Shown: positions 24,543 to 33,574, numbered from the stretch's first letter. The stretch: DNA of 64,000 nt from Candidatus Omnitrophota bacterium (GCA_020632475.1 JACKFM010000006.1:1-64000); one strand, 5' to 3'. The notes: a model not told the origin generated them from the letters alone. A program made the numbers and translations.

Positions 24543-25054
24543 AGAAAAGCCCTTTGACTTTTACGGCTTTGATCTTGATGGCCTTTCTGGCGATGGGAAC
24601 CGGCGGCGGTTCCGGGGGATGCTCCCAAAATCGTTTAAATATCCAAGCTCCTGATTTTACCCTTCAAACACTCCAAGACCCCAATCAGCTTATTACGCTT
24701 TCTGAGGTGAACCGGGACCACCCTGTTTTACTCATTTTTTGGGCAACCTGGTGTCGTCCATGTGTTGCCGAGATACCGGAGTTGAACCGTTTGCAGCATG
24801 AGTTTGAGCATACCGGGTTAAAGATAATCGGTGTGAATGCCGGGGAATCCCGTAACCGGGTTGCGGATTTTGCCAAAGACCATGAAATGAATTTCACGTG
24901 TCTTCTTGATTTAAAAGGACAGGTGATATCTCACTATCATGTCGATGGTCTTCCGACCGCCGTTTTGCTTGCAAAGGGGGGCACGATTCTCTATTATGGA
25001 TTCCAGTTGCCTGAAGATTTAAACCAGTTAATTAGTGAAAGCGAAAATCAGTAA
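24539..25054 (+). CDS. TlpA-like thiol-disulfide oxidoreductase, exported
   Basis: A 171-residue thioredoxin-fold protein with an N-terminal export signal (about 1-27) ending GGGSGGC. That could be a non-standard lipobox (C28), so lipoprotein status is uncertain. The redox motif is WATWCRPC (C72, C75), followed by the cis-proline loop VDGLPTAVLL. It belongs to the TlpA/ResA/AhpC-TSA group that reduces or isomerises disulfides in the periplasm. It overlaps trxB by ATGA and is probably translationally coupled. The pairing suggests electrons pass from the cytoplasmic pool, though no DsbD-like transporter is seen here. Confidence 0.9.
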   Translation: MKKSPLTFTALILMAFLAMGTGGGSGGCSQNRLNIQAPDFTLQTLQDPNQLITLSEVNRDHPVLLIFWATWCRPCVAEIPELNRLQHEFEHTGLKIIGVNAGESRNRVADFAKDHEMNFTCLLDLKGQVISHYHVDGLPTAVLLAKGGTILYYGFQLPEDLNQLISESENQ

Positions 25055-25093
25055 ATAGCCTTTTACCATAAGTCTTATTTGGAGGGTTGGTCA

Positions 25094-25408
25094 ATGAGTC
25101 AGGAACCTGAAAAAGAATTTGAAAAAAATATGGCGCAATTACTCAAATTGCTGAAAAAGCTTATGGCCAGTTCTTTTAAAAACGAAGGACCTGTAAAGGA
25201 TTTCCCGATGGGGACCAAGACCGGCCAAGGGATTAATATCAATTTTTGTTTTCTGTCTTTTTTTCCGATGTCTCCGGAAGAGTTGGACGACTTAGAAGAT
25301 CTTTACGAGCAATATCTTTCACAGGAAGATAAAACCGGTGGTGAGTTCTCTTCTGATCTTACTGACTCTGATTTGGATTTTTTGAAAAAAAACGGTATTC
25401 GGTTTTAA
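25094..25408 (+). CDS. Hypothetical small acidic protein
   Basis: 104 residues, not recognised. ATG 25094 was chosen because GGAGGG lies 8 nt upstream; the upstream in-frame codons have no RBS. The N-terminal half is a charged helix (KEFEKNMAQLLKLLKKLM), the middle contains MGTKTGQGININFCFLSFFPMS, and the C-terminal half is strongly acidic (EELDDLEDLYEQYLSQ). No signal peptide. The good RBS and the clean fit between trxB/tlpA and the DUF547 gene support a real gene. Function unknown. Confidence 0.6.
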   Translation: MSQEPEKEFEKNMAQLLKLLKKLMASSFKNEGPVKDFPMGTKTGQGININFCFLSFFPMSPEELDDLEDLYEQYLSQEDKTGGEFSSDLTDSDLDFLKKNGIRF

Positions 25409-25459
25409 TTTTAATAAAATCTTACAGCCTGGTCATTTCCTCTGATACTATCTGTCCGT

Positions 25460-26323
25460 ATGATGAGCAACCCGCGATATAAAAAATCAAAATACGCTCT
25501 CAAACGCCTAACCGTTTTTTTTATCTTTTTAATTGCCGCCCGCTCCGCCACGGCTTTTGGAGCAAATCGTTTCGACCATTCGATATTTGATCAGATCCTA
25601 AAAAAAAATGTGAATGAACTGGGGCAGGTCGATTATGTATCGGCTGCGTCTGATCGCGAAGCTTTAGATGAATACCTTGATCAGATTCACAGCATTAATA
25701 TGGAGGAATTTGACGTCTCTTGGCCTCGTGAAGAACGACTTGCACTCTGGTTGAATCTGTATCATGCTGCCATTTTGAAAAGTATTTTAGACTTCTACCC
25801 GGTTAAGTCCATTAATGATATTCCCGCGGTTTGGACGAACAGAACCGTTTATGTCGGAATAAAAAATTATAGCCTGTCTGATATCAGGCTCAATCAGTTA
25901 ATGAAGGTCTATCGGGATGAGAAGATCCTTTTAGTTCTGTCTGACGGAACGGTTAGTGCGCCTCCGTTTCCGCGCGAGGCCTATACCGGTCCTCGGGTTG
26001 AGGGGCAAATGTACCGTGCTGCGACGGATTTTGTGAACAATACTCATTTTGTTCAGATTAACCCCGAAAAGCATTCCGTGAAGATCTCAAAGATTTTTAA
26101 ATGGTACGAAGACGATTTTATTCTGGATTTTGGGCGCCCTTTACCGAAGGGATACAAGTTTAATGATAAACAGATGGCAGTGCTTTCTTTTATTGCCAAT
26201 TATTTGAAGGATGCATCGCTGATTAATTTTCTTGAAGATCTGGATTTTAAAATCAAATACCTTCCTTTTGATTGGCAATTAAATGAATGGTATTCCGAAG
26301 CCTCCGGCTCTCAAAGTGTGTAA
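25460..26323 (+). CDS. DUF547 domain-containing exported protein
   Basis: 287 residues with a basic N-terminus and one hydrophobic segment (about 18-36), which may be a signal peptide. The body matches DUF547: ALWLNLYHAAILKSILDFYP, YSLSDIRLNQLM, then a region corresponding to 'SPPLRPEAYT' (VSAPPFPREAYTGPRV) and a C-terminal FIANYLKDASLINFL. The family is common in Gram-negative bacteria; its function is unknown. It ends 5 nt before the nitrilase gene. Confidence 0.88.
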   Translation: MMSNPRYKKSKYALKRLTVFFIFLIAARSATAFGANRFDHSIFDQILKKNVNELGQVDYVSAASDREALDEYLDQIHSINMEEFDVSWPREERLALWLNLYHAAILKSILDFYPVKSINDIPAVWTNRTVYVGIKNYSLSDIRLNQLMKVYRDEKILLVLSDGTVSAPPFPREAYTGPRVEGQMYRAATDFVNNTHFVQINPEKHSVKISKIFKWYEDDFILDFGRPLPKGYKFNDKQMAVLSFIANYLKDASLINFLEDLDFKIKYLPFDWQLNEWYSEASGSQSV

Positions 26324-26328
26324 TTTCC

Positions 26329-27165
26329 GTGAAAAAGAAAAGAATCCTTCGCGTTGCCTGCATTCAAAATAATGCCGGTAACGATCCTCTGGCTAATCTC
26401 AAGAAACTGGAGACATTGACGGTCCAGGCGTTGGCCCGGCGTCCCGATGTTGTGGCGCTCCCGGAAGCCTTTTTGTGGCGTGGTTCAGATCGTCAGATGA
26501 CTGAGATTTCCGACAGGTGGCTTTTGCCGGCTTTAAACTATTTCAAAGAGATTGCCAGAAAAAAAGGGACGGCTTTTTTGCTGGGCGGAATACCGGAGCG
26601 TACGGCATCTAAACATAAGAGCTACAATACGGCCTTTTGGATTGCCCCCAACGGAAGAATTCGCACAAAATATCAAAAAATTCATCTTTATGATGTTTCA
26701 CTGGATAGTAAAACCACTTTTAAAGAATCAACCTACATTGCTTCGGGACGATCCATCCGTACTGTTCCCATTGACAAATATCGCGCGGGTCTTTCCATTT
26801 GTTATGATTTAAGATTTCCGGAACTCTTTCGCCGTTTAACGGCATCCGGTGCGCAAATCATTTTTTTACCTGCTAATTTTACGGCAAAGACGGGGAAAGC
26901 TCATTGGCGGGTTTTGCTGAAAGCCCGGGCTATTGAAAATCAGGTTTTTATGGTTGCTCCGGGACAGGTCGGAAGACATCCGGTTTCAGGCGTATTGAGT
27001 TATGGTCACAGTATGATTATCAATCCATGGGGAGATGTGTTGGCTGAAGCCTCCGGACACCGGGAAGAGATTATCTGGGCGGATTTAGACATGAATTTCC
27101 AAGCCCGGTTACGTCACTCATTTCCCGTTCTCAAGCATCAAAAGCGAAGCTTTTTGATGGGGTGA
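26329..27165 (+). CDS. Carbon-nitrogen hydrolase (Nit2/omega-amidase-like)
   Basis: A 278-residue nitrilase-superfamily enzyme. The catalytic triad is E46 (VVALPEAF), K117 (KYQKIHLYD) and C158 (LSICYDLRFPELFRRL), and the sequence LRFPELFR is typical of the Nit1/Nit2 branch that hydrolyses deaminated glutathione or alpha-keto acid amides. The start is taken at GTG 26329 because the longer frame extends back into the DUF547 gene. The RBS is weak, so coupling to the upstream gene is possible. The exact substrate cannot be read from sequence. Confidence 0.9.
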   Translation: MKKKRILRVACIQNNAGNDPLANLKKLETLTVQALARRPDVVALPEAFLWRGSDRQMTEISDRWLLPALNYFKEIARKKGTAFLLGGIPERTASKHKSYNTAFWIAPNGRIRTKYQKIHLYDVSLDSKTTFKESTYIASGRSIRTVPIDKYRAGLSICYDLRFPELFRRLTASGAQIIFLPANFTAKTGKAHWRVLLKARAIENQVFMVAPGQVGRHPVSGVLSYGHSMIINPWGDVLAEASGHREEIIWADLDMNFQARLRHSFPVLKHQKRSFLMG

Positions 27166-27216
27166 GTGACCATAACTTGTTTTGTATGAATGGGTTATGT
27201 GATTTCATAAAAAGGA

Positions 27217-27245
27217 TTGACATCGATATTATTTTTTCATATCAT
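27217..27245 (+). promoter_or_regulatory. Sigma70 promoter of rplU-rpmA
   Basis: A perfect -35 TTGACA (27217-27222), a 17-bp spacer and -10 TATCAT (27240-27245). The leader to the rplU ATG at 27278 is about 25 nt and contains AGGAGAG. Confidence 0.8.
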
Positions 27246-27277
27246 ACGTAACTCATTTTACACAGGAGAGTTATGTT

Positions 27278-27607
27278 ATGTCAGAGCAGTATGCAGTCAT
27301 TGAAAGCGGTTCCAAACAATACCGTGTTGAGCCCAATACGCTGATTCGGGTTGAGAAGATCGAATGTTTAGAAGATCAAAAAGAAATTATTTTAGATAAT
27401 GTCCTTTTTGTTCGTGATGGTGAAAAAATTCAGGTTGGGACTCCGAAGGTTGAAGGGGCTCAAGTCATCTGTGATTTGTTGGGAAATATCCGCGGGAAAA
27501 AAGTTATTTCCTACCGGTATCGACGCAGAAAAGATTCTATGAAGAAAAAAGGACATCGCCAGTCTTATACCCAGTTGCGTGTCCGCGAAATCAAGGCTGG
27601 AAAATAA
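27278..27607 (+). CDS. rplU: 50S ribosomal protein bL21
   Basis: A 109-residue bL21. It shows YAVIESGSKQYRVEPNTLIRVEKI at the N-terminus, then VLFVRDGEKIQVGTPKV, and the basic signature KVISYRYRRRKDSMKKKGHRQSYTQLRV. Full length for the family. First gene after the strong promoter; rpmA follows 19 nt later. Confidence 0.97.
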   Translation: MSEQYAVIESGSKQYRVEPNTLIRVEKIECLEDQKEIILDNVLFVRDGEKIQVGTPKVEGAQVICDLLGNIRGKKVISYRYRRRKDSMKKKGHRQSYTQLRVREIKAGK

Positions 27608-27626
27608 GATTAAGTAGAGGAAAGCC

Positions 27627-27884
27627 ATGGCACATACAAAAGCACAAGGTAGTACAGCAAACGGACGTGATTCGATTTCAAAACGTCTTGGTGTTAAAGC
27701 TTACGGCGGGCAGTTCGTGACGGCCGGCAGCATTATCGTCAGACAGCGCGGCAGCCGTTTTCGCCCCGGTTTTTTTGTGGGCCGCGGCAATGATTTTACT
27801 TTGTTTGCAAAGAAAGACGGAATTGTTGAATTTCGTGCGAACAAAACAGTTCATATTATTCCTTCTGAATCAGCAAAAAGCTAA
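27627..27884 (+). CDS. rpmA: 50S ribosomal protein bL27
   Basis: An 85-residue bL27. It starts [20 protein letters not shown] and continues [22 protein letters not shown] and [17 protein letters not shown], all conserved. The N-terminus begins MAHTKAQGS with no Firmicute-type cleavable extension. Transcription from the rplU promoter probably ends at the terminator about 70 nt downstream. Confidence 0.97.
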   Translation: MAHTKAQGSTANGRDSISKRLGVKAYGGQFVTAGSIIVRQRGSRFRPGFFVGRGNDFTLFAKKDGIVEFRANKTVHIIPSESAKS

Positions 27885-27951
27885 ACCGTTTTATCCACGG
27901 TCGGCTCTTTTGATCAGTTGTTGAAGACGGAAAATAATACAAATTCCGAAA

Positions 27952-27991
27952 AGGCTAAAAAGAGCAGGAACTCTTTTTAGCCTTTTTTTTT
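27952..27991 (+). terminator. Strong intrinsic terminator after rpmA
   Basis: AGGCTAAAAAGAG and CTCTTTTTAGCCT form a perfect 13-bp stem around a 6-nt loop, followed by a run of nine T. It separates rplU-rpmA from the tandem repeat and obgE. Confidence 0.92.
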
Positions 27992-28017
27992 ATTGAGACT
28001 CAGACTTACGAGCCCGG

Positions 28018-28229
28018 AACGTCAAGTTCCGAGGCGAAGTGCCGCAATCATTGGATTGCGGTGCGAGGACAACGTCAAGTTCCGAGGCGAAGTGCCGCAA
28101 TCATTGGATTGCGGTGCGAGGACAACGTCAAGTTCCGAGGCGAAGTGCCGCAATCATTGGATTGCGGTGCGAGGACGACGTCAAGTTCCGAGGCGAAGTG
28201 CCGCAATCATTGGATTGCGGTGCGAGGAC
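28018..28229. repeat. Four tandem 53-bp repeats between rpmA and obgE
   Basis: Four units of 53 bp start at 28018, 28071, 28124 and 28177, with a partial fifth from 28230. They differ only at the last few bases of the unit (gacaac, gacgac, gacggc). Each holds a perfect 8-bp hairpin (CCGCAATC, loop ATTG, GATTGCGG). All three forward frames stay open across the array because the unit has no stop codons, which produces spurious ORFs. Another small stem (GCCGC...GCGGC) follows at about 28257-28272, before obgE. Confidence 0.9.
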
Positions 28230-28302
28230 GGCGTCAAGTCTGCCAGTCGAAATAATGCCGCGAAGGAGCGGCCTAGCGACGAAGCGGTAGCAGAGACTCA
28301 AA

Positions 28303-29268
28303 ATGATCGATAAAATCCATATTACAGTACAGGCCGGTTCGGGCGGGAACGGATCCAACAGCTTTTATCACCGCAAGGACCGCAAGGTCGTTGCATTCGG
28401 CGGCGACGGAGGAAACGGGGGGAAAATTATTTTCCGTGCCGATGATAATGCTCCTCCGCTTGAAGCCCTTAGCTATAAACGGCATTTTTATGCTGAATCG
28501 GGGGGCCATGGCGGACAGAACAAGATGCGGGGAAAAAACGGGAAAGATTTGATTATTCTCGTGCCGGAAGGAACACAAATCTATGATCTTGAAAGAAAAC
28601 TTTTTATCCGGGAGAACCTTAAAAAGGGCGAGGATGTCGTTGTGCTTGAAGGTGGACACGGCGGAAAAAGTAATCTCGGCGGACATGAAGCCACGCCGGG
28701 CGAGAAGGGGGCCGTGCTTGAACTTGAAATCAGTGTTTTCCTTGCAGCGGATTTCTTTTTAGTCGGTTTGCCGAATGCCGGTAAATCCAGCCTATTAAAT
28801 TATTTGACCCGTAAACAGCTGCGTGTTGAGGATTATCCCTTTTCGACAAGAACACCTCATTTGGGAGTTTATCAGGTTGATTTTGACCAAATCCGTTTAT
28901 GTGAGATCCCTTCAATTTTTAGGGGATCAAGTGAAAATCGCGGGCTGGGCAATAGATTTCTAAGGCATCTTGAGCGGGCCCGTCATATAATCCTTGTGCT
29001 TGATGTTTCATCTGAGCATGCCTCATCCCTGCAAGAGGGATATGCGATTTTACGCAATGAAATTGAAAAATTTGACGAGGCTCTTTTAAAGATTCAGCAT
29101 ACCGTGCTGGTCAATAAGATGGATCTTCTTTCACAAGAAGATGCTCAAGAATTGAAGCGGTCTTTTAATCCGCCGGTACAAACTTTTTTTATTTCTCTGA
29201 TCAGCGGAGAAGGTATAAAAGAATTTAAAAATTTTCTCGAAAGCGGAAAGCCTCAAACAGGACTCTAA
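28303..29268 (+). CDS. obgE: Obg-family GTPase with altered G3 motif
   Basis: 321 residues. The glycine-rich Obg domain (about 1-157; GGDGGNGGKIIF, GGHGGQNKMRGKNGKDL, GGHGGKSNLGGH) is followed by a G domain with G1 GLPNAGKSS, G2-region YPFSTRTPHLGVYQ and G4 NKMD. The G3 box, normally ADIPGLIEGA, reads CEIPSIFRGS: the D that supports Mg is E, and the G that senses gamma-phosphate is S. Obg normally aids 50S assembly. The start ATG 28303 has no evident Shine-Dalgarno and follows the repeat array. Standard gene order rplU-rpmA-obg supports the call. Confidence 0.93.
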   Translation: MIDKIHITVQAGSGGNGSNSFYHRKDRKVVAFGGDGGNGGKIIFRADDNAPPLEALSYKRHFYAESGGHGGQNKMRGKNGKDLIILVPEGTQIYDLERKLFIRENLKKGEDVVVLEGGHGGKSNLGGHEATPGEKGAVLELEISVFLAADFFLVGLPNAGKSSLLNYLTRKQLRVEDYPFSTRTPHLGVYQVDFDQIRLCEIPSIFRGSSENRGLGNRFLRHLERARHIILVLDVSSEHASSLQEGYAILRNEIEKFDEALLKIQHTVLVNKMDLLSQEDAQELKRSFNPPVQTFFISLISGEGIKEFKNFLESGKPQTGL

Positions 29269-29272
29269 GGAT

Positions 29273-30388
29273 ATGCCTAGAAATCTAGACAGTTGCCAGA
29301 GGATCGTGATTAAAGCCGGCACGACCACGTTAACCTCGCGGGACGGAAATTTTTCGATTAGAGCTCTGGAAAAACTAGGACACCAGGTTTTGTCGGTGGT
29401 CCAATCTAAAAAAGAAACCGTTTTAGTCAGTTCCGGGGCCATCGCGAGGGGGATGGAGGTCTGTGGGTTTAAACATCGCCCTAAAAAGATGTCCGGCCTA
29501 CAGGCTTGTGCGGCGATCGGGCAGGGAAAGCTGATGCATGATTATGAGCGTTTTTTCTCAAAAAGGGGCAGGCATACGGCTCAACTATTATTAACCCGGG
29601 ACGGACTTGAACACCGGGATCGTTTTTTAAAGGCCCGTCACACTTTTGAAGAATTGTTCACCACAGGAATTCTTCCGATCGTCAACGAGAACGATACGGT
29701 GGCGACCGATGAGATTAAATTCGGAGACAATGATGTTCTCTCAGTGCAGGTGGCTCATCTGGTACGGGCCGATTTGGTGATTCTTATGTCTGATGTTGAC
29801 GGTTTTCACTTAAAAGACGGTACGCGTATCCGTGAAGTGGCATCCGAGGAAGAGATTGATCAGGAACTCGTCAGGCATTTGCGAGATAAGGTCAAGGCTC
29901 AAAACGTCGGCGGGATGAAAGCTAAACTCGAAGCCGCGCGCATTGCTATGAGGCTGGGCATCCCTCTTCTCATTGTGGATGGTAAGCAAAAAGAGGTGAT
30001 TGCTGATGCCCTTTCAGGTAAAGATGTCGGGACTATCTTTTTGCCGGGCAAAAATGCACGGAATGAAAGAAAAAAATGGATTGCCTTTTCTGCCGCGCGT
30101 AAGGGAAGAATTACTATCGATGCCGGTGCATCGCAAGCGCTGTGCCGTCATCACCGGAGTTTACTCGCTTCAGGTGTCAGCCGTGTGCAGGGCATTTTTA
30201 CGCGCGGACAGGTGGTCGAGATTGAAGATGCTCAGGGAAAGGTTTTAGGCCGGGGAATCGTCCGCTACAATTACCAGGAACTTACAAGTATTATGGGAAA
30301 AAAATCCGCAGATGCTCAAATCGTGTTGGGAGATAAATTTCAAAGCGCGGAAATTATCCACCGCAATGATCTGGTATTATGGGCATGA
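29273..30388 (+). CDS. proB: Glutamate 5-kinase
   Basis: 371 residues: an amino-acid kinase domain (about 1-255) plus a C-terminal PUA domain (about 280-365). It phosphorylates glutamate in the first step of proline synthesis. Motifs: RIVIKAGTTTLTSRDG, VLVSSGAIARGM, LLTRDGLEHRDRFLKARHTFEELF, PIVNENDTVATDEIKFGDND and VGGMKAKLEAARIA. The N-terminal KxGTTTL replaces the common KIGSS/KVGSSTL. It starts 4 nt after obgE and is followed by proA. Confidence 0.95.
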   Translation: MPRNLDSCQRIVIKAGTTTLTSRDGNFSIRALEKLGHQVLSVVQSKKETVLVSSGAIARGMEVCGFKHRPKKMSGLQACAAIGQGKLMHDYERFFSKRGRHTAQLLLTRDGLEHRDRFLKARHTFEELFTTGILPIVNENDTVATDEIKFGDNDVLSVQVAHLVRADLVILMSDVDGFHLKDGTRIREVASEEEIDQELVRHLRDKVKAQNVGGMKAKLEAARIAMRLGIPLLIVDGKQKEVIADALSGKDVGTIFLPGKNARNERKKWIAFSAARKGRITIDAGASQALCRHHRSLLASGVSRVQGIFTRGQVVEIEDAQGKVLGRGIVRYNYQELTSIMGKKSADAQIVLGDKFQSAEIIHRNDLVLWA

Positions 30389-30416
30389 ATCTAAAGTGAG
30401 ACAGAAAGGTTTTACG

Positions 30417-31697
30417 ATGAACAGTCAAGAGAAGTTACCCCGTACATTACAGATTCAGATTGACCGGCAGCTTAAAAATGCCGATGCGGCAAAGTATTTT
30501 CTGCAACGAATTCCGGCAAAGGCTAAAGATAAAATCCTGAAAGAGGCTGCCCGTGAAATCGAAAGAAGTGAAAAAAAGATCATCCGTGAAAATGCCAAAG
30601 ATCTTAAGCAGGCTCGCCGGGATGGATTGAGTCCTGCGATGATTGACCGCTTGACCCTGACACCGGCCAGAATTAAAACCATGGCCGATGGAGTGCGTGT
30701 GGTGGCGGGACTTGAGCATCCGGTCGGTAGAGTTCTTTCCAGTTGGAAGCGGCCTAATCAATTAAAAATTTCCAAAGTGGTTGTTCCTTTGGGGGTGATT
30801 TTAATTATTTATGAGTCACGGCCTAACGTGACTGTCGAATGTGCTGCGCTTTGCCTGAAAAGCGCAAATGCGGTGATTTTACGCGGTGGGCGGGAGGCCT
30901 TTTATTCCAATCGTGTGCTTGTCGCGGTATTTGAGAAAGTCTTAACCCGTTATGGTGTACCTAAAGCGGCGGTCAGTATGATTCAAACGACCGAACGCCG
31001 GGTCGTCGATTATTTATTGAAGCAGGATCACCGGATTAATCTGGTCATTCCCAGGGGCGGCGAGACGTTGATTCGCAAGGTGGTTGAACAGTCCCGCATT
31101 CCTGTGATTAAGCATTACAAGGGGATTTGTCACGTTTATATTGATAAAGGGGCTGATTTGAAAAAAGGGCTTCAGATCGCACTGAATGCCAAGGTACAGC
31201 GGCCCGGAGTTTGTAATGCCATGGAGACTCTACTGGTACACCGGAAGGCGGCGGCCGGGTTTCTTCCTGCATTGGGAGAAAAACTGGCTGAGGCAGGCTG
31301 TGAGATTCGTGGGGATGCCCAGACCTGCCGTTTTATTCCAAAGGCCCGAAAAGCGCGTGCCGGGGATTACGGATATGAATTTTTGGATAAAATTCTGGCC
31401 GTGAAAGTCGTCAACTCTCTTGATGATGCTCTTGAGCATATTCGGATTCATGGTTCAGGCCATACGGATGCAATTGTGACGCGTGATGCCAAGGCTGCCC
31501 GGATTTTTAAAAACGAAGTCGATTCTTCCTCGGTGATGGTGAATGCATCAACGCGTTTTGCCGACGGTTTTGAGTACGGATTCGGCGCTGAAATCGGAAT
31601 CTCGACCGATAAGATTCATGCGCGCGGTCCTATGGGGCTTGAAGGGCTCACTTCATATAAGTATGTCGTGGAAGGTAACGGACAGGTGCGAAAATAA
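30417..31697 (+). CDS. proA: Gamma-glutamyl phosphate reductase
   Basis: 426 residues of the aldehyde-dehydrogenase superfamily; it reduces gamma-glutamyl phosphate to the semialdehyde. The catalytic cysteine lies in the segment VQRPGVCNAMETLLVH, and the ends GVIYESRPNVTV-like (GVILIIYESRPNVTVECAAL), NLVIPRGGE and EFGFGAEIGIST-like (YGFGAEIGISTDKIHARGP) are typical. The start was moved from a longer frame to ATG 30417 (MNSQEKLPR) with AAAGG 8 nt upstream, because the extension reaches into proB. The two proline genes form an operon with obgE and nadD. Confidence 0.96.
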   Translation: MNSQEKLPRTLQIQIDRQLKNADAAKYFLQRIPAKAKDKILKEAAREIERSEKKIIRENAKDLKQARRDGLSPAMIDRLTLTPARIKTMADGVRVVAGLEHPVGRVLSSWKRPNQLKISKVVVPLGVILIIYESRPNVTVECAALCLKSANAVILRGGREAFYSNRVLVAVFEKVLTRYGVPKAAVSMIQTTERRVVDYLLKQDHRINLVIPRGGETLIRKVVEQSRIPVIKHYKGICHVYIDKGADLKKGLQIALNAKVQRPGVCNAMETLLVHRKAAAGFLPALGEKLAEAGCEIRGDAQTCRFIPKARKARAGDYGYEFLDKILAVKVVNSLDDALEHIRIHGSGHTDAIVTRDAKAARIFKNEVDSSSVMVNASTRFADGFEYGFGAEIGISTDKIHARGPMGLEGLTSYKYVVEGNGQVRK

Positions 31698-31719
31698 TTA
31701 AAGGCGAATATTATTAGCA

Positions 31720-32304
31720 ATGAAAATAGCGTTATTTGGCGGAACATTTGATCCGGTTCACCGGGGACACCTTGATCTGGCTCGTTGTGCCAAAAAACAA
31801 TTTGAACTCGATAAAATTATTTTTATGCCGGCCTCAATTGCCCCAAATAAGGCCGGTCAGGCACCTGCGGCATCTCCGGATGAGCGGTGCGAGATGATTC
31901 GCAGTGCCATTGAAGGTCTGGCTGGCTTTGAACTTTCCACTCTGGAGATCGATCGCGGAGGGATCTCCTACACCGTCGATACTCTGCGCCTTCTGAAACA
32001 GAATTATCCCCAAGACGACTTCTTTCTCATCCTCGGCGAGGATTCGTATGAAAATTTTTCAAAGTGGCACTGCCCCGAAGAAATTCTTAAAATGGCCGGG
32101 TTGATTGTCGCGCCACGGTATAATTCAAGTACTATTAGATCAAGGTCTGCTGATTCTTCCATTCAATGGATTGAGATGGATGAGGTTCCGGTGGCCTCTT
32201 CATATATAAAACAATGCATTCGTGACAATGAGCCTTTGAAGGATTTGATCCCTGAAAGCGTCATTAAAATCATCCGTGAAAGGAAACTCTATCAATCTGT
32301 CTGA
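31720..32304 (+). CDS. nadD: Nicotinate-nucleotide adenylyltransferase
   Basis: A 194-residue NMN/NaMN adenylyltransferase that makes deamido-NAD. The nucleotidyltransferase motif is GGTFDPVHRGHL at the N-terminus; PDERCEMIRSAI and DFFLILGEDSYENFSKW follow, and the C-terminal SSYIKQCIRD is the counterpart of the SSTxIR motif. Normal length. It sits 22 nt after proA, a common gene order with obg-proBA in several phyla. Confidence 0.95.
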   Translation: MKIALFGGTFDPVHRGHLDLARCAKKQFELDKIIFMPASIAPNKAGQAPAASPDERCEMIRSAIEGLAGFELSTLEIDRGGISYTVDTLRLLKQNYPQDDFFLILGEDSYENFSKWHCPEEILKMAGLIVAPRYNSSTIRSRSADSSIQWIEMDEVPVASSYIKQCIRDNEPLKDLIPESVIKIIRERKLYQSV

Positions 32305-32326
32305 ATATGGGTTATAACTTATTTTT

Positions 32327-33574
32327 ATGAACCTGGAAATGCATATTATTTTCTTAGCGGTTTTATTTGTCGCGGCCGGTTTCTTTTCGACTTCTGAAAC
32401 GGCGCTGTTTTCGATGACCAAGTTTGATAAAAAACGTTTGGCCGAACGACATCCTCATCTTGCCCCTTGGATTTTAGATCACCTCAATCAACCGCGAAGA
32501 ACTCTGGCAACGATTTTGATCGGTAATTTGATGGCCAGTACTCTTTCAACCGCATTAGTTACAATTCTTATTCTTCAGCATTTTGGCCCGACCTATTGGG
32601 GCCTGGGGATTTTTATCTATACGATTTGTTTTATCGTTTTTTTTGAAATTGTCCCCAAGGTTTTTGCTGTCCGGTATAACACCAATATCGCCCTTTTGAT
32701 TGCTATGCCGCTGCGTTTTTTTGCCGCCCTGTTTTTTCCGTTGCGCAAAGTGACTCGAATGGTCTCAGACCGCATTCTGGCTATTTTGGTGCCGGACAAG
32801 AAAGAACTTTCTGACCATACTTCTGAAGAGGAACTCAAGGCGTTGGTCAAAATCAGTGAAGAACAGGGAGTTTTGGATAAGCAGGAAAGTGACATGATTG
32901 AAAAGCTTTTTGAGTTGGGCGACCGGCCGATACGCGAAATTATGACGGCCCGGACGGATATTATCGGGATTGATATTGAAGACTCTCAGGAAGAACAATT
33001 GGATATCATGAAAAAACATCATTTCTCACATCTGCCCGTATTCCAGGAAACCCCTGATCATATCCTGGGAATTCTGTCGGTGCAGAATTATCTTTTAGAT
33101 AAGAGCCCCGACATTAAAACTCATATGACGACACCTCGTTTTATTCCCGAATCAAAGAGAATTGATGAAGTGCTGGAAATGTTTAAAAAAGGCGGGGGAA
33201 CCTTTGCCGTGTGCGTGGATGAACACGGCGGAACTGCCGGGATTGTGACGCTTGAAGATATTCTCGAAGAGATTTTTGGGGATTACTATGACGAGTATGC
33301 GCCTTCGAAAAACCCCATTCGCAGCATTGGTGAAAGGGTTTATATGGTCGAGGCCAAGATCGCCCTTGCTGATTTCAACGAGTTTTTTAAGAGTAAGCTG
33401 GAATCGGAGGAGGCGACCACACTGGGTGGCTTTATTTTAGAAAAGACAGGGCAGGTTCCGGTTCATGGCCAGCTGATCCGCGTCGAAGGCCTTGAATTTA
33501 AGATTAACAGCGTTACACGGCAAAGGATACGCAGTGTCACTGTGCGTCCGACGGAAGAGAAAATCAATGATTAG
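32327..33574 (+). CDS. CNNM/CBS-domain hemolysin-family membrane protein (first copy)
   Basis: 415 residues: a DUF21 (CNNM) transmembrane domain (about 5-185; FFSTSETALFSMTKFDKKRL), two CBS domains (about 200-320; IMTARTDIIGIDIEDSQ and GGTAGIVTLEDILEEIFGDYYDEY), and a C-terminal CorC/HlyC domain ending at about 410. Family members (CorC, YtfL, CNNM) are linked to Mg or other cation transport, although many carry the name hemolysin. A paralog overlaps its stop by 8 nt. Confidence 0.93.
   Translation: MNLEMHIIFLAVLFVAAGFFSTSETALFSMTKFDKKRLAERHPHLAPWILDHLNQPRRTLATILIGNLMASTLSTALVTILILQHFGPTYWGLGIFIYTICFIVFFEIVPKVFAVRYNTNIALLIAMPLRFFAALFFPLRKVTRMVSDRILAILVPDKKELSDHTSEEELKALVKISEEQGVLDKQESDMIEKLFELGDRPIREIMTARTDIIGIDIEDSQEEQLDIMKKHHFSHLPVFQETPDHILGILSVQNYLLDKSPDIKTHMTTPRFIPESKRIDEVLEMFKKGGGTFAVCVDEHGGTAGIVTLEDILEEIFGDYYDEYAPSKNPIRSIGERVYMVEAKIALADFNEFFKSKLESEEATTLGGFILEKTGQVPVHGQLIRVEGLEFKINSVTRQRIRSVTVRPTEEKIND

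Noticed and set aside
28018..28229. CRISPR array
   Set aside because: Units are directly adjacent with no unique spacers, and no cas genes are present.
27993..28313. Protein-coding ORFs of 64-106 codons over the 53-bp repeats
   Set aside because: All three frames are open only because the repeat unit lacks stop codons. The translations are repetitive, have no RBS and resemble no protein.
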